The translations under genes and the position numbers were made by a program. Source: Gammaproteobacteria bacterium (lineage in GTDB: Bacteria; Pseudomonadota; Gammaproteobacteria; GRL18). Taken from it: a stretch of DNA of 7,691 nucleotides. Numbering within the stretch: the stretch's first letter is position 1; each line of letters begins with the position of its first letter. The DNA is taken from assembly GCA_013139395.1 (NCBI GenBank), contig WTAX01000002.1, forward strand, positions 1 through 7,691, in the 5' to 3' direction. The notes beneath the pieces were generated by a model, which had not been told where the DNA came from, did not search any database, and worked only from the letters and a program-made list of their open reading frames with translations. Shown here in pieces: positions 6,099-7,691 of this stretch.

Positions 6099-7391
6099 CT
6101 ACTCTTCAGGATTACCAGAGCTTATTACACTTGTTGAAATATTTTTGTTGTCAGATAATAGCGTTGTTGGACTTACCCGTGATGTATCAGCCAATTTAGA
6201 AGTGGTTAGTCCTGTTACCTCGGTATCTTTATCTGACTCAAGTGCATCTTTGTTCATACGTTTTAATTCAAGTTGTTTTTGTAATATAGCCAAACTTTTA
6301 TCTTTTAATTCAATGAGTGAGACTTTAGTTCTAATAAGCTCTTCAAGTTCTCTGATACGGGTTTTAAGCTCTTGATTTTCGAGTTTCTTAGAATTTAGAT
6401 CTTCACTGGCAATTGATAATTCTTCTTTCAATGTTTCGGCTTTAGAGTTTTCATCATTGTTTGTCCCTGATTTATTCGTTTTACCAGAAGATATTAATGA
6501 TAGTTTACCATCATTCACCTTGTTTTCAGGCTGATGAATATTACGATCAACAATATGTTCTACTGTTTTTTGCTTTACCGCTTCTTTCCAGCTTTCAAAT
6601 TGTGCTTTAACCTGTTGATTTGCCATTGAACGGCTGATTTTATTTAAGTTATTACGATCTTTAATACGTAAAACATAACCTGTTTTAAGGTTATTAATAT
6701 TATTGTTTGAAAATGCATCCGGATTATCGCGTAATAAAGCCATCATCATTTGTTCAACAGATACATCATTGGCCGGAGCCATTTTTTTGGCTATATGCCA
6801 TAGTGTATCATTTCGTTTTACCATATGAGATGCCGATTCAGCAGAATTTTTCTCCGGCACAAGAACAAGGTCTAACTCTTTTTTACTCATAGTATTACTA
6901 TTTACATTCTTTTTCGTTTGTGTAAACGTTGCTGATTTTTTAATCTGAGAGGAATTTGAAGATAATTGTGATATTGAAACAGGTCGTGCATGTTTTGCAA
7001 TAAATTCTGGCGGATCAAGTAAAACAGTATATTCCCTGATTAAATGGCCAGAATCCCAGCTTGCTTCAATAAGAAAATTTGCAAATGGAATTTTAAATGG
7101 TTTTGTTGTTGTTACAGAAATATAATTTTTACCATTTCGCTTAATTAGCTTGAACTTAAGTTTAGAAAGATAATTACTGCGCTCAATATCAGCACGCCTG
7201 TATACTTTGTTAGCAGCATGTTTAATGCGTAAAAATTCTATATTTTTTTTATTAACTGAGTGGAGCTCAATTTCAGCATTCAGAGGCTGGTTTAAATGTG
7301 AGTTAACTCGTATATCACCCATACCTAATGCCCAGCCGGATATTGGGGACATTAAAAGTGATGTGGTATATGCAAGCAGTAATTTACGCAT
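6099..7391 (-). CDS. Truncated FimV paralogue without membrane anchor (FimV core + LysM + coiled coil)
   Basis: The 430-residue protein has a signal peptide (1-22), FimV core (23-130), LysM-like domain (about 191-238, KRNDTLWHIAKKM to YVLRI) and a coiled coil (about 315-376). By hand count 84 of its first 130 residues equal the neighbouring FimV (about 65%), and the LysM region is closer still. Similarity ends at LKDKSLAILQKQLELK, matching FimV residue 370; a polar 55-residue tail follows and ends ISSGNPEE. There is no transmembrane helix after the signal peptide, no acidic domain and no C-terminal FimV motif. I infer a soluble or peptidoglycan-bound periplasmic protein that could pair with FimV through the shared coiled coil. 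The ATG has AAGGA upstream. A promoter before it and a strong terminator after it, with an intact frame despite clear divergence, argue for a working gene rather than debris. Confidence 0.88.
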   Translation of the reverse strand: MRKLLLAYTTSLLMSPISGWALGMGDIRVNSHLNQPLNAEIELHSVNKKNIEFLRIKHAANKVYRRADIERSNYLSKLKFKLIKRNGKNYISVTTTKPFKIPFANFLIEASWDSGHLIREYTVLLDPPEFIAKHARPVSISQLSSNSSQIKKSATFTQTKKNVNSNTMSKKELDLVLVPEKNSAESASHMVKRNDTLWHIAKKMAPANDVSVEQMMMALLRDNPDAFSNNNINNLKTGYVLRIKDRNNLNKISRSMANQQVKAQFESWKEAVKQKTVEHIVDRNIHQPENKVNDGKLSLISSGKTNKSGTNNDENSKAETLKEELSIASEDLNSKKLENQELKTRIRELEELIRTKVSLIELKDKSLAILQKQLELKRMNKDALESDKDTEVTGLTTSKLADTSRVSPTTLLSDNKNISTSVISSGNPEE

Positions 7392-7473
7392 TATAAGATT
7401 CCTTTTTAATTACAATAATAATTTTGTAAAAACTCCAGGCAACACAAAGATGAAAATACACAAGAGTTGTAAT

Positions 7474-7501
7474 CTTATAAATGGTAATGTAAATGATTCA
7501 A
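7474..7501 (-). promoter_or_regulatory. Probable promoter of the fimV paralogue
   Basis: On the minus strand TTGAAT (7496-7501) and TATAAG (7474-7479) are separated by 16 bp, matching the sigma70 hexamers at four and five of six positions. It lies just downstream of the asd stop and gives a leader of roughly 75 nt. Its -35 hexamer is the end of the 21-bp box shared with the fimV upstream region. Confidence 0.55.
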
Positions 7502-7516
7502 GAAAAACATTAACTG
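7496..7516 (-). repeat. 21-bp box shared by both fimV upstream regions (paralogue copy)
   Basis: Identical over 21 bases to 5815-5835. It lies 105 bp before the paralogue's start codon (258 bp in the fimV copy) and overlaps the -35 hexamer of the paralogue's probable promoter, so it could include an activator or repressor site directly upstream of that hexamer. Confidence 0.6.
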
Positions 7517-7529
7517 GTTTGCAAATATT

Positions 7530-7548
7530 AAAAAAACAGGACCCGTTT
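7530..7548 (-). terminator. Possible weak terminator after asd
   Basis: On the minus strand AAACGG can pair with CTGTTT (one G-U pair, 3-base loop, 7534-7548), followed by a T tract (7530-7536 partly overlapping the stem). It sits between the asd stop and the paralogue's promoter, where a terminator would be expected, but the stem is short. Confidence 0.35.
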
Positions 7549-7572
7549 ATGATTTCTTGAATTATATTTTAC

Positions 7573-7691
7573 TTATAAATAGTCTTTAATTAAGATTTCT
7601 GCTATCTGAATACTATTTAAAGCAGCACCTTTACGCACGTTGTCAGCAACAACCCACATATCTAATCCACGTGGATGGGAAATATCTTCAC
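7573..7691 (-). CDS. asd: Aspartate-semialdehyde dehydrogenase, C-terminal end (partial)
   Basis: Only the last 38 codons and the TAA stop are in the window; the gene continues past its right edge. The translated end includes HPRGLDMWVVADNVRKGAAL and then NSIQIAEILIKDYL. The W-V-V-x-D-N-x-R-K-G-A-A-L-N-x-x-Q-I-A-E pattern is the conserved C-terminus of bacterial Asd, which reduces aspartyl phosphate to aspartate semialdehyde in lysine, threonine, methionine and diaminopimelate synthesis. Asd directly before fimV is the common gammaproteobacterial order, which supports the identification. Confidence 0.93.
   Translation of the reverse strand, partial: EDISHPRGLDMWVVADNVRKGAALNSIQIAEILIKDYL

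Noticed and set aside
6145..6892. Two short plus-strand frames (6145-6375 and 6707-6892)
   Set aside because: Both are antisense shadows of the paralogue's coiled coil and LysM regions.
7207..7560. A 117-codon plus-strand frame across the start of the fimV paralogue and its promoter
   Set aside because: It is antisense to the conserved signal peptide and FimV core, and has no recognisable domain.

Overview
The window is AT-rich and comes from a gammaproteobacterial chromosome. The evidence is the gene order asd – fimV – truA, read on the minus strand, which is a familiar chromosomal neighbourhood in that class, together with a full-length FimV and a CysZ-type permease. I cannot name a genus from the sequence.

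Layout, left to right. Positions 1-203 are intergenic and almost filled by a 149-bp palindromic element (13-161) with perfect 12-bp terminal inverted repeats and an 8-bp flanking direct repeat, so it looks like a small non-autonomous mobile element (MITE-like). Next comes cysZ (204-962, plus strand), which converges on truA (969-1754, minus strand) across a 6-bp gap. Upstream of truA lie a 12-bp tandem repeat, then a small membrane protein resembling the transmembrane (EcfT/CbiQ) subunit of ECF transporters (1806-2516), then full-length fimV (2534-5557). These three minus-strand genes have short spacers and probably form one transcription unit, fimV – ecfT-like – truA.

The next 541 bp (5558-6098) are non-coding. 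They hold fimV's likely promoters, a decayed single arm of the same palindromic element, and a clear minus-strand intrinsic terminator at 6004-6034. That terminator ends a second fimV gene (6099-7391, minus strand), a paralogue that keeps the signal peptide, FimV core, LysM and coiled coil but lacks the transmembrane segment, the acidic cytoplasmic domain and the C-terminal FimV motif. It has its own probable promoter (7474-7501). The window ends inside the 3' end of asd (7573-7691, minus strand).

The most unusual content is the tandem pair of fimV genes, one seemingly reduced to a periplasm-only form with its own promoter and terminator; a 21-bp identical box in front of both copies; and the palindromic element family with one intact and one solo-arm copy. 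I see no RNA genes, CRISPR arrays, transposase genes or phage genes.
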